A stretch of 64,000 nt of DNA from Coenobita brevimanus (GCA_032717465.1 CM064713.1:10098004-10162003); one strand, 5' to 3'. Shown: positions 22,518 to 33,496, counted from the stretch's first letter. Program-made: numbers and translations. The notes: a model not told the origin generated them from the letters alone.

Positions 22518-23277
22518 ATCATAATTCCGTATAACACCCCTAATCTTTTCTCTTGGTATTCCCGTTTATTACAATTTTTAAAAGATACATGACATCCAGA
22601 AAAAAATATGGTAATTTTCTTCCCTAAAAACACCGAATACCATTTGCAAAATATTTACGAAAAAATGATTTCAGTCATTTTTCATTATTTTTCACGTTGA
22701 ATCTATTTGTATTGTACTGCTGAATAAGATGCTTCCTTAAGTTTGTAAATCCACCACAAAAAATGGCCTCCATTCTTGGTTTACTGCTTGAAAATGTAAT
22801 TATGGGGGAAACTGATGTGAAATAAAAATGACAGAAAAAACAGTTGTAACTCTAAAGCTACTGGGCCTACTTATCCCAATCCTCTCTTTATTTATTGACC
22901 AATCTCCACCATTTAATGCTTTATAAATATGAATATCCAATTTCAAGAACTGTCACAGTACACGATACAAATAGGTACCTGCCCTCACCTGTGTAGGCCT
23001 TTACTGGCTAATTTTCAGCACCTTTTGCACAAAGTTTTGCCTCTCCTCATAAGCTCAACAGCAGCCTGGTGTGTTTTTGATTGCTTTGGAATCTTTCCAA
23101 CACCAGTAATCTGTAAGAAACACGAAATATCCTCAAAAGACCTGGCAAAAAACACTTGTGTTTACCTCAGTATACCTGAGCAGTGGGGAAACACAAACGT
23201 TTTCAATAAACACTTCTTAGTAACAAGGAAAACGTTAAGGTTAACAAAAGTATTCTTTCAAGAGAGTATCATTGTAT
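22518..23277 (-). other. Single-copy-looking DNA; possible 3' terminal exon and 3' UTR of a host gene
   Basis: On the minus strand a TTTCTTACAG acceptor-like site (23111-23120) is followed by 31 codons and TGA (23110-23015), reading ITGVGKIPKQSKTHQAAVE and onward, with Lys/Arg-rich character. Downstream lie AATAAA-type signals at about 22888-22897 and 22565-22570. I do not recognise the peptide. A 118-residue plus-strand frame covers part of it (22929-23285) and is probably a chance frame. The evidence is weak: one short exon-like block without its upstream exons. Confidence 0.25.
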
Positions 23278-23282
23278 GTTTT

Positions 23283-25442
23283 TAAAATGTGTGGCTTGCA
23301 AATCAGTGCCCCTGGAGACGATGTGAGAGAAGAACAACATAGTGCTCCCAGAAACACGGAAGAACAACGTAGTGCCCTCAGAAACACAATGAGAAAGAAA
23401 CAGTGTAGTGCCCCCAGAAACACACCGACACCCCTACCGGGACCCCACGGAGTAGCCACACCCACACTAGGGGACCCAATACGACAACGGCATAAGCCAG
23501 CCCGGGCCGTGTGCCCTGATCACACTCAGCCGTAACCCCGCCACCATAGCAGACGGAGGACACTACCTTCGGAAAGGACTGCCGAATCAGACTGGGGTGG
23601 AACTGATATTTCAGTTTCCGACAGCGCCCCTCTGGAGACGGCCGATTGCCGCTCCCGCCTTCGTCAGTCGGCCAAGCGTCGCACTGAAGGTGTTTCTGCC
23701 GAGATGGCCGATTGCCGCTCATCTCTTCTGCCCCAGGAGACGGCCGATTGCCGCTCCACCCTCCTGCCAAAGGAGACGGCCGATTGCCGCTCTGGAAGCG
23801 TTCCCCCTGAGATGGCCGATTGCCTCTCAACCCTCCTGCCGAAGGAGACGGCCGATTGCCGCTCTAGAGGCGCTGCCCCTGAGACGGCCGATTGCCGCTC
23901 TGGAGGTGCTGCCCCCGAGACGGCCGATTGCCGCTCACTCCTCCTGCCAAAGGAGACGGCCGATTGCCGCTCCCCCCTTCCTGCAGAAGAGACGGGCCCA
24001 CGGCCTCTGGAGAGATGACCAGGGGTGCGCTGACTCCCCCACACAGCCACGGCCTATTGCCGGGCCCTACGGCCAGACAGAGGTGCCGACATCACCCCTG
24101 CGTGAGACAGATGCCCGGCTCCCCAGCACCAGAGGGACCCCATGAGGCCTAACGGCCTCCCCTGGCCTCCGGTCCCTACGCCTGGCCCTGGAGAAGACTC
24201 ACCTGTCGGTCCCCAGTACGAGACGGTGCCGCAGCCCCCACCTGATGGTGCCCCTTGATTTTGGGGACCGCAGCCCTCAGCCTCCCCGGGCCCTCCCCAG
24301 GACTCCCGGGCACAACCTCTCCATGCCCAAAAGACGGCGACAGACCTCCACCTCTGGCCGATACAGGAGCCAGAGACTCCTAGATCTGTTTGGCTCCAGC
24401 CCTGAGGGCCACATCCCTAATCCAAGCCCTGAGAATACGGGCCCTTGAGCCACGTGCAGCCCTAGACGAGAGAAGACGCCCCTGCAAGCCGTCTCGTGCC
24501 CTCTTGGCACGCCTTTCCCTGGCGGTGCCCCTAGCCCTGCCAAATAGACGCCGGCGTGTCTCCCTGCCGCCCCCACGACACGAGTGAATATATGTCAAGT
24601 GTGGTATTGCCCCAAGACTAGTGACGGAATTATATTAAGTGTGACGTTGCCCTAGAAAACAGGTATACAGTGATATAGTGACTAAATGTATGTTCAGTAG
24701 CAGGGCAAGTGAAATCACGGGAGAGTGAGTAAGGATGAGAACAGTGAGTGAGTCCCGAGAACTCTGACTCATAAGTGACGCCCTCGTAAGAAACCAGTAA
24801 GAACTCTTCCCCTGAGGAAGTCTCTGTAGTGAAAATATACGTATGTTCCTTGTTGTCAGAAAACCATAGAAAAGTGAGAATAATATCCGTCCCTTTGTAT
24901 TACCGCAAATATCCAGTGTCCCGCTATTCCCTCCCTCTCTACAACATCCCCTCCCCATAACTAACGTAATATAAACGAGAGATAGAATCAAATGTCAAAA
25001 CCCTTTTTCTATCAGGTGATACTGAGTGAATTAGAAAGATGTATCCTTTCCCAGTATTACTATAACTCTGTTCCGGCTCGTCACGAGTCCTTCCCCTCAC
25101 CCCCCCGCGTGAACTCCCCCTCCCGCGCTCTCACGCGCACCTGTGTTCCCTGTACACCTGTTCATTAGACTTTCTGTATTGGCAACCGTAGTGGTTTAAT
25201 CAGTATCCTGTGAGATACTAATATCCTAAGTAAGGTTTTATTTCTGTGTCACTATTCGTGTTGTAATATCTGTAGTTTGTCCAGTGTCTGACTGTGGGAA
25301 TATACGTGTAAAAGGTTATTGCCTAGAGTTTTTGTGTCTTGCCTCTCTTTTATTGCACTAAGCTCCGGTCACGAAAGAGGACCCCGCTACACGTTAGGTG
25401 TTTTAGGACCGAGGAGTCGGGCCTTTTTCACCTAACATTACA
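23283..25442 (+). repeat. 5' LTR of element B, 2160 bp
   Basis: It starts TAAAATGTGTGGCTTGC (consensus TGAAAT) and ends CACCTAACATTACA. It contains nine minisatellite units (23635 to about 23990). A one-base difference after the repeat (CTTCCTGCAG here, CTTCTGCAG in the 3' LTR) shifts the sense frame that stays open in the 3' copy. Confidence 0.92.
23635..23990 (+). repeat. LTR minisatellite, nine 36-bp units with GACGGCCGATTGCCGCTC core
   Basis: A 20-bp core GAGACGGCCGATTGCCGCTC alternates with a 16-bp variable part (for example CACCCTCCTGCCAAAG). Each unit is 12 codons, read as ETADCRS plus five residues. The 3' LTR has 15 units; the difference of six units (216 bp) equals the whole length difference between the two LTRs. 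Confidence 0.92.
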
Positions 25443-25443
25443 C

Positions 25444-25461
25444 TGGTGGCCAGCGGTGGTT
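25444..25461 (+). other. Probable primer-binding site of element B
   Basis: TGGTGGCCAGCGGTGG starts one base after the LTR. See the matching sites at 3003 (A) and below 17991 (C). The tRNA is not identified. Confidence 0.6.
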
Positions 25462-25506
25462 CTTGACCCAGGCATAGAAGAGAGGTAGTGAGAAATATTT
25501 GGCAAC

Positions 25507-26166
25507 ATGGCAACTAAACTGCACGTACAATTACCCAGGTTTGACCCTGACCAGTACGATATACATACATATCTGACGATAATTAAACCCTTACTGGATA
25601 TTGGCTTTGAGAATGACCAGCAGAAAATTGCAGTCACACTCCCACTATTGGGCAAAGCGGCGGCGAACTTAGCACCGAAAATCGTCCCGGAGCTCACCTG
25701 GCAGAACTTTACAAAGTTCGCTGTCCAAGCCATCACCCCATCATTAGGGAGAGTGGTGGCTCTATCCAAATTGGATAGTTTTTCATTTGACAGGGATTTA
25801 GATAATACCCTGATACAGGCAAGACGCCTGGTCACTGCTGCCTACCCGGAGGCAGATGAAGAAACCCGGAACCAACACTTGTTTAACACTCTACTCAGAG
25901 TGCTCCCAAATGTCATTAGACAACACTTTATCATCCATGACCCAACAAGAGACATGGATAGGGACATCCAGCTAATACGGTGCCTCCTGACCGCCTGCCC
26001 TACTCCTCAGCCGATCAATGTGGTGAAGAGATTTCCCACCCAACCCCCGGCCCCTCCAACCATGCCACGACCGCCCATGCCTCACACCAGCCCTACCCCA
26101 GCACCTCGCCCACCCAGGCACACCCCTCTTGCCAGCGACCCACCCCACGGGAAAATCCAAACCTGA
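25507..26166 (+). pseudogene. Element B gag (219 codons readable)
   Basis: The start MATKLHVQLPRFDPDQYD matches A and C. About 160 residues of capsid-like sequence are followed by a proline-rich stretch. The frame ends near 26166; beyond it the conserved WEF-CCH region is readable only in another frame, with a stop in place of Trp (about 26181) and Cys codons at 26196 and 26208 and His at 26217. It is longer than in A because the stop at 3528 is absent here. Confidence 0.82.
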
Positions 26167-26457
26167 TTTTGGTCAACTCGTAGGAGTTCACAGCCTGCAG
26201 TTCTCGCTGTCCCCTACATGATATACGGGACCAACTCAAAGCTGCCTGCTACATACCCACAGCCCCGGGTTCATGTAAGGTGTCCTCTTTGGAGGGCGAG
26301 GCTCCAGAAGATGAGCTGGCACCCGTGGACGAGCCCTATGTGGGAGAACAGGAGCAGGAACAGGAGAGTGAAAGCCCCAGACAGCTGGATTTTTTAGGCC
26401 CACCCCTGCACCAACCCACGGTGGCGGGGGGCCACTACCCCTAAGTATCGCCCCCCA

Positions 26458-27200
26458 GTGTATCACAAGATGAAATTAAACGGTGTGAAGGCCAGACTAC
26501 TAGTCGACACGGGAGCAGCCAGGTCCTGTTTATACAGCCACTATTTCTCCCATCACAAGTCGATTTTGGCCCGCTCCTCCCTACCACCACTCACCTTGTG
26601 GACGCGGGGGATGGCCCCCTGCCCATCCGTGGGGAGACTCGGGCCTTATGGGTCGACACCCACCAGCCGGTGTCCACCCAGCATCAGTTTATTGTTTTTG
26701 ACTCCTCCTGCCGGAGTTACAACGGGTATTTAGGACTAGACTTGCTCCAAAAACTCGAAGCTACCATTGACTGCCGCTACCGACAGCTCCAGTTTCGCCC
26801 CCCACCCTGCCCTACCCAGGCCGTTTGCACCTGCACGCCGCGGCCCCGGCCAGAGGATTCGTCCCCTCCCTCCCTCCCGCCCCCCCTCCCCCTTCCCTCT
26901 CCCCACCCCCTCCCCTTCTTTCCCAGTGCTTCCCCCCACCGCCCCGGTCCTTTCCTTCCCCGCTACCGTCTCCGCCGCTGTTACCATTTCTTCTCATCAT
27001 GAGGCTTGGGTGCCCCTGAACCGGCCCTCCGGCCCCTCTGTACTATTTTCCCCCCTCCTCCTGTCAGGAGCCCTCTCTGCCTGTCTTTTATCTCCCACCT
27101 TTCTCCTCCCCCCACCACACCGCTGTCCGCATAGCCAACCTCGCCCCTTCCCCCCTTGCCCTCCCCAAAGGGCTCATTATCAGAGAGATGGAGGAAGCTG
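26458..27200 (+). pseudogene. Element B protease and linker to RT
   Basis: KMKLNGVKARLLV-DTGAARS (Asp codon at 26505) has an intact active-site triad, and GYLGLDLLQKLEA follows at about 26727-26765 after one frame change near 26590. The linker (about 26800-27150) is C-rich and proline-rich in all plus frames. The domain would cleave the polyprotein. Confidence 0.8.
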
Positions 27201-27239
27201 AGCCCTGTGCCCCAACCTCCTCCCACTCCCCCACCCCCC

Positions 27240-28620
27240 TACCCCCTATTCCTGACCATCTCTCCGCCCAGCAGTCAGATATCTTATGTCGCCTTCTCCT
27301 GGATTTCCAGGACCTGTTTGCGACTGGACCAGCAGATATCGGGCATACCACATACCTGTCTCACGAGATCTATACGACAGGCCCACCGATTAGACAGCCT
27401 TCCCAACGCAAGAACCCCTGACAAAGGGAGGAAGAGGACCGCCAAGTGCACGAAATGATCGAGGCTGGCGTCATTTCCCCCTCCACCAGCCCTTGGTCCT
27501 CCCTCGTCGTTCTAGTAAGAAAGAAGGACGGTATGATGCCGTTTTGCATTGATTACCACCGCCTGAACGACGTGACCGTCAAAAGATGCCACTCCCCTCC
27601 CACGGATCGACGACTCCCTAGATTCCCTTCATGGGGCATCGTGGTTCTCTACCCTCGACCTCCAGTCTGGTTACTGGCAGGTCCTGGTACACCCAGAACA
27701 CCGAGGCAAAACCGCTTTCTCCATGAGCAACGGGCGGCACTTCAAATACAATGTCCTGCCGTTTGGCCTTTGCAATGCCCCTGCCACCTTTTCCCGGCTA
27801 ATGGAATCTGTCTTGAGCGGCTTCACTTGGGGGATATGTCTAGCCTATCTGGACAACGTCATCGTTTTCAGCCAGACCTGGGCCGACCATTTGCAGCGCC
27901 TCCGTCGGGTCTTTACTAGGATCCACCAGGCAGGCCTCAAATATCACCCCTCTAAGTGTGTCCTGGCCGCCAGGACTGTCTCTTTCCTAGGACACGTTAT
28001 CTCCCAGGCAGGAATCTCCCCTGACCCTGACAAGCTCTGCACCATAGCGGACATACCGCCACCACAAGATGGCCACGGCGTCCGTGCCTTCCTAGGACTC
28101 ACGTCCTACTATCGTCGTTTCGTGAAGGGTTTCGCTCAAATTGCAAAACCTCTGCACGATCTAACCAGGAAGGGGGAACCATTCATATGGACTGAAGCAA
28201 GATGAGAGGCCTTCCAACAACTGAAAGACAAACTCGTCTCTGCTCCCATCGTGGCTTTTCCCGATTATACCCACCCGTTCCGTCTCTACACCGACGTTTC
28301 TCTCACCGCAATAGGCGCCGTGCTCGCCCAGGTACAAGCCGGCCGAGAACACATTATTGCTTGCGCCAGCTGCACTTTAAATCCAGCTGAGAAAAATTAT
28401 GCCGCAACCAAACGAGAATGCCTCGGCATAATCTGGGCCCTCCAACATTTTAGGGCCTACCTTTCCAGAACCCAGGTCACAATCATCACTGACCATCAGT
28501 CTCTCCAGTGGTTGCGTCAGTCGGACTCGCATAATGCCCAACTCATCAGGTGGCGCGAAATCCTAGAAGAATTTCAGTATGAAATCTACAGGCCTGGGAA
28601 ACTGCATACCAACGCAGATG
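27240..28620 (+). pseudogene. Element B reverse transcriptase and RNase H
   Basis: RT starts around 27440 with SPWSSLVVLVRKKDG and FCIDYHRLND. An extra A near 27583 shifts the frame, which resumes at about 27723 (NVLPFGLCNAPATFSRLM). The active site at 27846-27857 is YLDN, so the second Asp is lost. A TGA at 28203 precedes RNase H, which has RLYTDVSLTAIGAVLAQ (about 28284), KRECLGIIWALQHF (about 28410) and ITDHQSLQWLRQ (about 28480). The order RT-RNase H-integrase is standard Ty3/gypsy. Confidence 0.88.
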
Positions 28621-28679
28621 ACCTCTCCTGCCTTCCCATTCACGCGGTACAGCCAGATTTGGACCTCTTGCACCTATGG

Positions 28680-29770
28680 CACCGAAAGGAATGGCCACCC
28701 TGGATTCCCACCCACCTGTTCACCAAACTATGCCGACAGGGCGATCATCTTCTAACTCCATCCGGACACATTCTACTAACCCCCAGTGCAGCACGTGACA
28801 CCCTACGCCACTTCCATGCCTGTAACGGCATCCATCTGGGTTCCAAGAAGCTAGTTCAAGTGTTCAGTGACACTTACTGGGTGTCAAACCCCTCCACCCT
28901 CGCCAAGGAGATAGTTCAATTTGCCGCGCATGTGCGATATGGAAGGATGTCACCCGGACCACCAGACCCTCGGGCCACATCACCGCCCATAAACCTTGGC
29001 AACTCCTGGCAATAGATGTAGTGGGCCCCCTCCCTTCCAAATCTGGGTATAAATATGTGATCACGTTTGTCGACACGCATTCGAAATTTGCAGTAGCCTG
29101 CCCGGTGAAAGAACATCATGCTGTTGCTGTCGCCGATCCCCTTCTCTGACACGTATTCCCTTATTTTGGCATCCCTCAAGCCATCCATTCTGACAATGCC
29201 CCAGAGTTCTCTGGTAAAATCTGGGGGGAACTTGCCAAGATATTTGGATATAAGATCTCCCATTCCTCGCCTTATTGGCCACAGGGAAACTCTGTATGTG
29301 AACGTAGTCATCGTACACTGATGAACCAACTACGTACACGCATCGAAGCTACAAAAGATGTCGACTGGCCGGCCCATGTAAAGATCATTCAATGGGTCAT
29401 GAATTCCTGTCCCTGAGAGGACGGGGTTTCCCCACATGAAAGAATATTTGGAGAATCCCCTCTCCTGCTACCACCACGCCAACATCTGCAACCACCTGCC
29501 GCCGCCCCCACCACGGACCCCTTGCACCTTCTGAAAAGTCGGCTGCACCACTTACAGAAAACACTGGACTTTGGCCCCGACACTGCCTCCAACCCTTTCA
29601 GCCCGGGTGATACTGTTGTCATCGCCCAACTTCCCACCCTCCACAAACTCGCCCCCCACTTTACAGGACCCCACAAGATCACCCATGTTCCAAACCCCTA
29701 CCAGGTTGTCATGGATTACCACGGCACCCCACGCACCCTCCAAAACAGCCACGTGCGCCCTTTCCGCACG
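28680..29770 (+). pseudogene. Element B integrase with GPY/F-like module
   Basis: A frame change near 28930-28960 splits the zinc-binding N-terminal part from the core. In the core, Asp codons are at 29015 and 29192 and Glu at 29300, giving D,D(35)E with all three residues present. A TGA occurs at about 29147 and another at 29414 after NSCP, shared with element A. The GPY/F-like part reads LAPHFTGPHKITHVPNPYQV (about 29650-29710). Confidence 0.85.
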
Positions 29771-30420
29771 CCCACCTCTGCCACCCCGACCCCACACCCC
29801 CTATCTGCCCCTACTCCAGCACTGCCTGTCAATTCTACATACGAGTGCTATGTTTCCTCCTCACCATCCCCCTCCATCCCCCCTACCACCTCAACCTCCC
29901 CCGCCGCCACCACCCCCCACACCTCACCTGACATCTCACCCGCCAGACCAACATCCCCATGCTCACCCTCACCCCTTCCCTCCGCCGCCTAACCTTTTCC
30001 ACCTGCACCCATGTGCCCTGCCCACACCACAGAACACCCCACTACCACCTCCCCCTCTCCTCCACACCTGCGCACACCCACTCTGACAACCTCACCTTCC
30101 GCCGCAGCCCCAACACGTGCAACAACACGTACTAACCAACCCCACCAACTCCCGCCCACTTCCCGACCCACCCCCACCCTCAGAACCACCACCACCAGCT
30201 CCGGCCGACTCTCACGCCCACCCACCCAATACACCCATACCTCTACACCTCCTGCCTCCCCTCCACTTCACACCATCACGATACATCAAACCCAAATCCC
30301 CTCCACCTACACTCCCCAGAGACTTAGCGCCGCATTACCATGGCACAAAACCAGGCCCGGTCCCTCAGCAGCCAGCATACAGCTTCCTACCACACCAGCG
30401 ACAACACCAACCAAAACGAA
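29771..30420 (+). pseudogene. Proline/threonine/serine-rich linker, element B
   Basis: C-rich low-complexity coding sequence in the integrase frame. There is one in-frame TAA at about 29990, after which the same frame is open again from 30011. It joins the integrase to the conserved terminal domain. Confidence 0.6.
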
Positions 30421-30678
30421 GATCCAACGAGCCATATGGGTGCTGACCACAGGCAAGAATCGGATGCTTAGAGGACCTTACCACCTACTGACCCTCCTCC
30501 AATCATCCCTCACCGACTCCACGCTCTTCCTCACCTGCGATGCCAAACAAGAAGAAAATTTTCACACCACCGCTTGGCAAGCCCTACTCCAGCATCTCCA
30601 GCCTATATACGCCACCCACGACACTCACGTATACCACCTCCAGCCACGGAGACATGACTTTTTCCAAGGGGAGAGTGG
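30421..30678 (+). pseudogene. Conserved post-integrase C-terminal domain, element B (best copy)
   Basis: An open stretch in the frame of 30011-30880. It begins IQRAIWVLTTGKNRM and includes GPYHLLTLLQSSL, STLFLTCDAKQEEN, TTAWQALLQHLQPIYATHD and YHLQPRRHDFF. It has no stop, unlike A and C. The frame runs on over the polypurine stretch into the 3' LTR. It is about 80 residues, with a conserved Trp, a Cys-Asp pair and a hydrophobic pattern. I do not recognise the fold or assign a function. Confidence 0.7.
30664..30678 (+). other. Polypurine tract of element B
   Basis: CCAAGGGGAGAGTGG directly precedes the LTR start TGAAATGCG. It would prime plus-strand DNA synthesis. Element A has the weaker CAGCAGACGGTGG at the same position. 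Confidence 0.7.
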
Positions 30679-33054
30679 TGAAATGCGTGGCTTGCAAATC
30701 AGTGCCCCTGGAGACGATGTGAGAGAAGAACAACATAGTGCTTCCAAAAACACGGAAGAACAACGTAGTGCCCCCAGAAACACAGTGAGAAAGAAACAGT
30801 GTAGTGCCCCCATAAACACACCGACATCCCTACCCAGACCTCACGGAGTAGCCACACCCACACTAAAGGACCCAATATGACAACGACATAAGCCAGCCCC
30901 GGGCCGTGCGCCCTTATCACACTCAGCCATCGCACCGCCACCATAGCAGATGGAGGACACTACCTTCGGAAAGCAGGACTGCCGAATCAGACTGGGGTGG
31001 AACTGATATTTCAGTTTCCGACAGTGCCCCTCTGGAGATGGCCGATTGCCGCTCTCACCTTCGTCAGTCAGCCAAGCGTCGCACTGAAGGTGTTTCTGCC
31101 GAGACGGCCGATTGCCGTTCATCTCTTCTGCCCCAGGAGACGGCCGATTGCCACTCTGGAAGCGTTCCCCCTGAGACGGCCGATTGCCTCTCAACCCTCC
31201 TGCCGAAGGAGACAGCCGATTGCCGCTCTGGAGGTGCTGCTCCTGAGACGGCCGATTGCTGCTCACTCCTCCTGCTGAAGGAGACGGCCGATTGCCGCTC
31301 TAGAAGCGCTGCCCCTGAGACGGCTGATTGCCGTTCAACCCTCCTGCCAAAGGAGACGGCCGATTGCCGCTCTGGAGGTGCTGCCCCCGAGACGGCCGAT
31401 TGCCGCTCTGGAGGTGCTGCCCCCGAGACGGCCGATTGCCGCTCTGGAGGTGCTGCCCCCGAGACGGCCGATTGCCGCTCTGGAGGTGCTGCCCCCGAGA
31501 CGGCCGATTACCGCTCACTCCTCCTGCCGAAGGAGACGGCTGATTGCCGCTCCAGAGATGCTGCCCCTGAGATGGCCGATTGCCGCTCCCCCCTTCTGCA
31601 GAAGAGACGGGCCCACGGCCTCTGGAGAGATGACCAGAGGTGCGCTGACTCCCCCACACAGCCACGGCCTATTGCCGGGCCCTGCGGCCAGACAGAGGTG
31701 CCGACATCACCCCTGCGTGAGACAGACGCCCAGCTCCCCAGCACCAGAGGGACCCCGCGAGGCCTAACGGCCTCCCCTGGCCTCCGGTCCCTACGCTTGG
31801 CCCTGGAGAAGACTCACCTGTCGGGCCCCTGTACGAGATGGTGCTGCAGCCCCCATCTGACGGCACCACTTGATTTTGGGGACCGCAGCCCTCAGCCTCC
31901 CCGGGCCCTCCCCAGGACTCCCGGGGCCAACCTCTCCATGCCCAAGAGTCGGCGACGGACCTCCACCTTTGGCCGAGACAGGAGCCAGAGATTCCTAGAC
32001 CTGTTTGACCCCAGCCCTGAGGGCCACACCCCTAATCCCAGCCCGGAGACTACGGGCCCTTGCACCACGTGCAGCCCTAGACGAGAGAAGACGCCCCTGA
32101 GAGCCGTCCCGTGCCCTCTCGGCACGCCTTTCCCTGGCGGTGCCCGTAGCCCGGCCAAATAGACGCCGGCGTGTCTCCCCGCCGCTTCCACGACACGAGT
32201 GAATATATGTCAAATGTGGTATTGCCCCAAGACTAGTGGCAGAAATTATATTAAGTGTGACGTTGCCCTAGAAAACAGGTTACAGTGATATAGTGACTAA
32301 ATGTATGTTCAGTAGCAGGGCGAGTGAAATCACGGGAAAGTGAGTAAGGATGAGAACAGTGAGTGAGTCCCGAGAACTCTGACTCATAAGTGACGCCCTC
32401 GTAAGAAACCAGTAAGAACTCTTCCCCTGAGGAAGTCTCTGTAGTGAAAATATACATATTTTCCTTGTTGTCAGAAAACTATAGAAAAGTGAGAATAATA
32501 TCCGTCCTTTTGTATTACCGCAGATATCCAGTGTCCATCTATTCCCTCCCTCTCTACAACATCCCCTCCCCATAACTAACGTAATATAAACGAGAGATAG
32601 AATCAAATGTCAAAACCCTTTTCTATCAAGTGATACTAAAAGTGAATTAGAAAGATGTATCCTTTCCCAATATTACTATAACTCTGTTCCGGCTCGTCAC
32701 GAGTCCTTCCGCTCCCCCCCCAGCGTGAACTCCCTCTCCCGCGCTCTCACGCGCACCTGTGTTTCCTGTACACCTGTTCACTAGACTTTCTGTATAGGCA
32801 ACCGTAGTGGTTAAATCAGTATCCTGTGAGATACTAATATCCTAAGTAAGGTTTTATTTCTGTGTCACTATTCGTGTTGTAATATCTGTAGTTTGTCCTG
32901 TGTCTGGCTGCGGGAATATACGTGTAAAAGGTTATTGCCTAGAGTTTTTGTGTCCTGCCTCTCATTGCACTAAGCTCCGGTCACGATAGAGGACCCCGCT
33001 ACACGTTAGGTGTTTTAGGACCGAGGAGTTGGGCCTTTTTCACCTAGCATTACA
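30679..33054 (+). repeat. 3' LTR of element B, 2376 bp, with a 418-codon open frame
   Basis: It starts TGAAATGCGTGGCTTGC and ends CACCTAGCATTACA. It holds 15 minisatellite units (31035 to about 31606). A sense frame of 418 codons (30906-32162) crosses the repeat and continues into a Pro/Arg/Ser-rich part with CCSPHLTAP and FLDLFDPSPEG. The LTR of A encodes CCSPFLSAP and FGPSPES in the equivalent place and frame. Whether this is translated is unknown. Confidence 0.92.
31035..31606 (+). repeat. LTR minisatellite, 15 units of 36 bp
   Basis: Same core as 23635-23990. Four adjacent units (about 31357-31500) are identical (ETADCRSGGAAP), a sign of recent expansion. No stop or frame-breaking length change occurs in the whole array. 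Confidence 0.93.
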
Positions 33055-33059
33055 GTTTT

Positions 33060-33494
33060 TGTTCATTATTATGCTTGTAGTGATAATTCTATACCTTCTA
33101 TGCCCTGATACCGATTTTGTTTTCCTCATGCACCCCTCCCTGCTTGGCCTTCAGGGACAGTATTCTCCAGGGTGTTGGAGCTTGTACTGTGTGCCATCGC
33201 ACACACTCCCCGCCAGACACTGACGGCCCCCACACTTCAGCCCCGGCTATTGGTGATCCTGCTGCATCCAACGAACCAACTACTGGAATAATTAAACGCA
33301 TCAAGCTCGATAGTGCTCGTGGTGATGATGATGTTAATATCTTATGCTTGCCAACACGGGAGAGTGCCAGCCACCCAAAACGACCTTCTGCCAAAAAATT
33401 CACACCCCTCCAACCCTGATGGCCCTGCCTCCACCCTCACCACCAGCACCCCTCCTGTGGCCCCATATCCCCCTTCCTGGCCCTGGCTTCCTCC
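33060..33494 (+). other. Flank of element B, weak open frame of unknown origin
   Basis: A 100-codon frame at 33117-33419 (with CTVCHRTHSPPDTDG and a Lys/Arg-rich end) is followed by a second frame ending in the (GAT)n run. It resembles nothing I can name. It could be part of an unrecognised element or chance. Confidence 0.25.
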
Positions 33495-33496
33495 TG

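Larger units (their letters stand above)
23283..33054 (+). mobile_element. Ty3/gypsy element B, complete, with 5-bp target duplication
   Basis: Plus strand: 5' LTR 23283-25442, internal 25443-30678, 3' LTR 30679-33054. GTTTT flanks it at 23278-23282 and 33055-33059. It is the best preserved member of the family: the protease DTG and all three integrase catalytic residues are present. RT has YLDN in place of YLDD, and stops and frameshifts interrupt the frame. The LTRs are very similar outside the minisatellite, so it inserted more recently than A or C (inference). Confidence 0.93.

Noticed and set aside
23635..23990. The regular 20-bp core plus 16-bp variable pattern looks like a CRISPR array
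   Set aside because: Variable parts recur between units and between elements, the array lies in a retrotransposon LTR of a eukaryotic genome, and no cas genes are present. It is a coding-length minisatellite.
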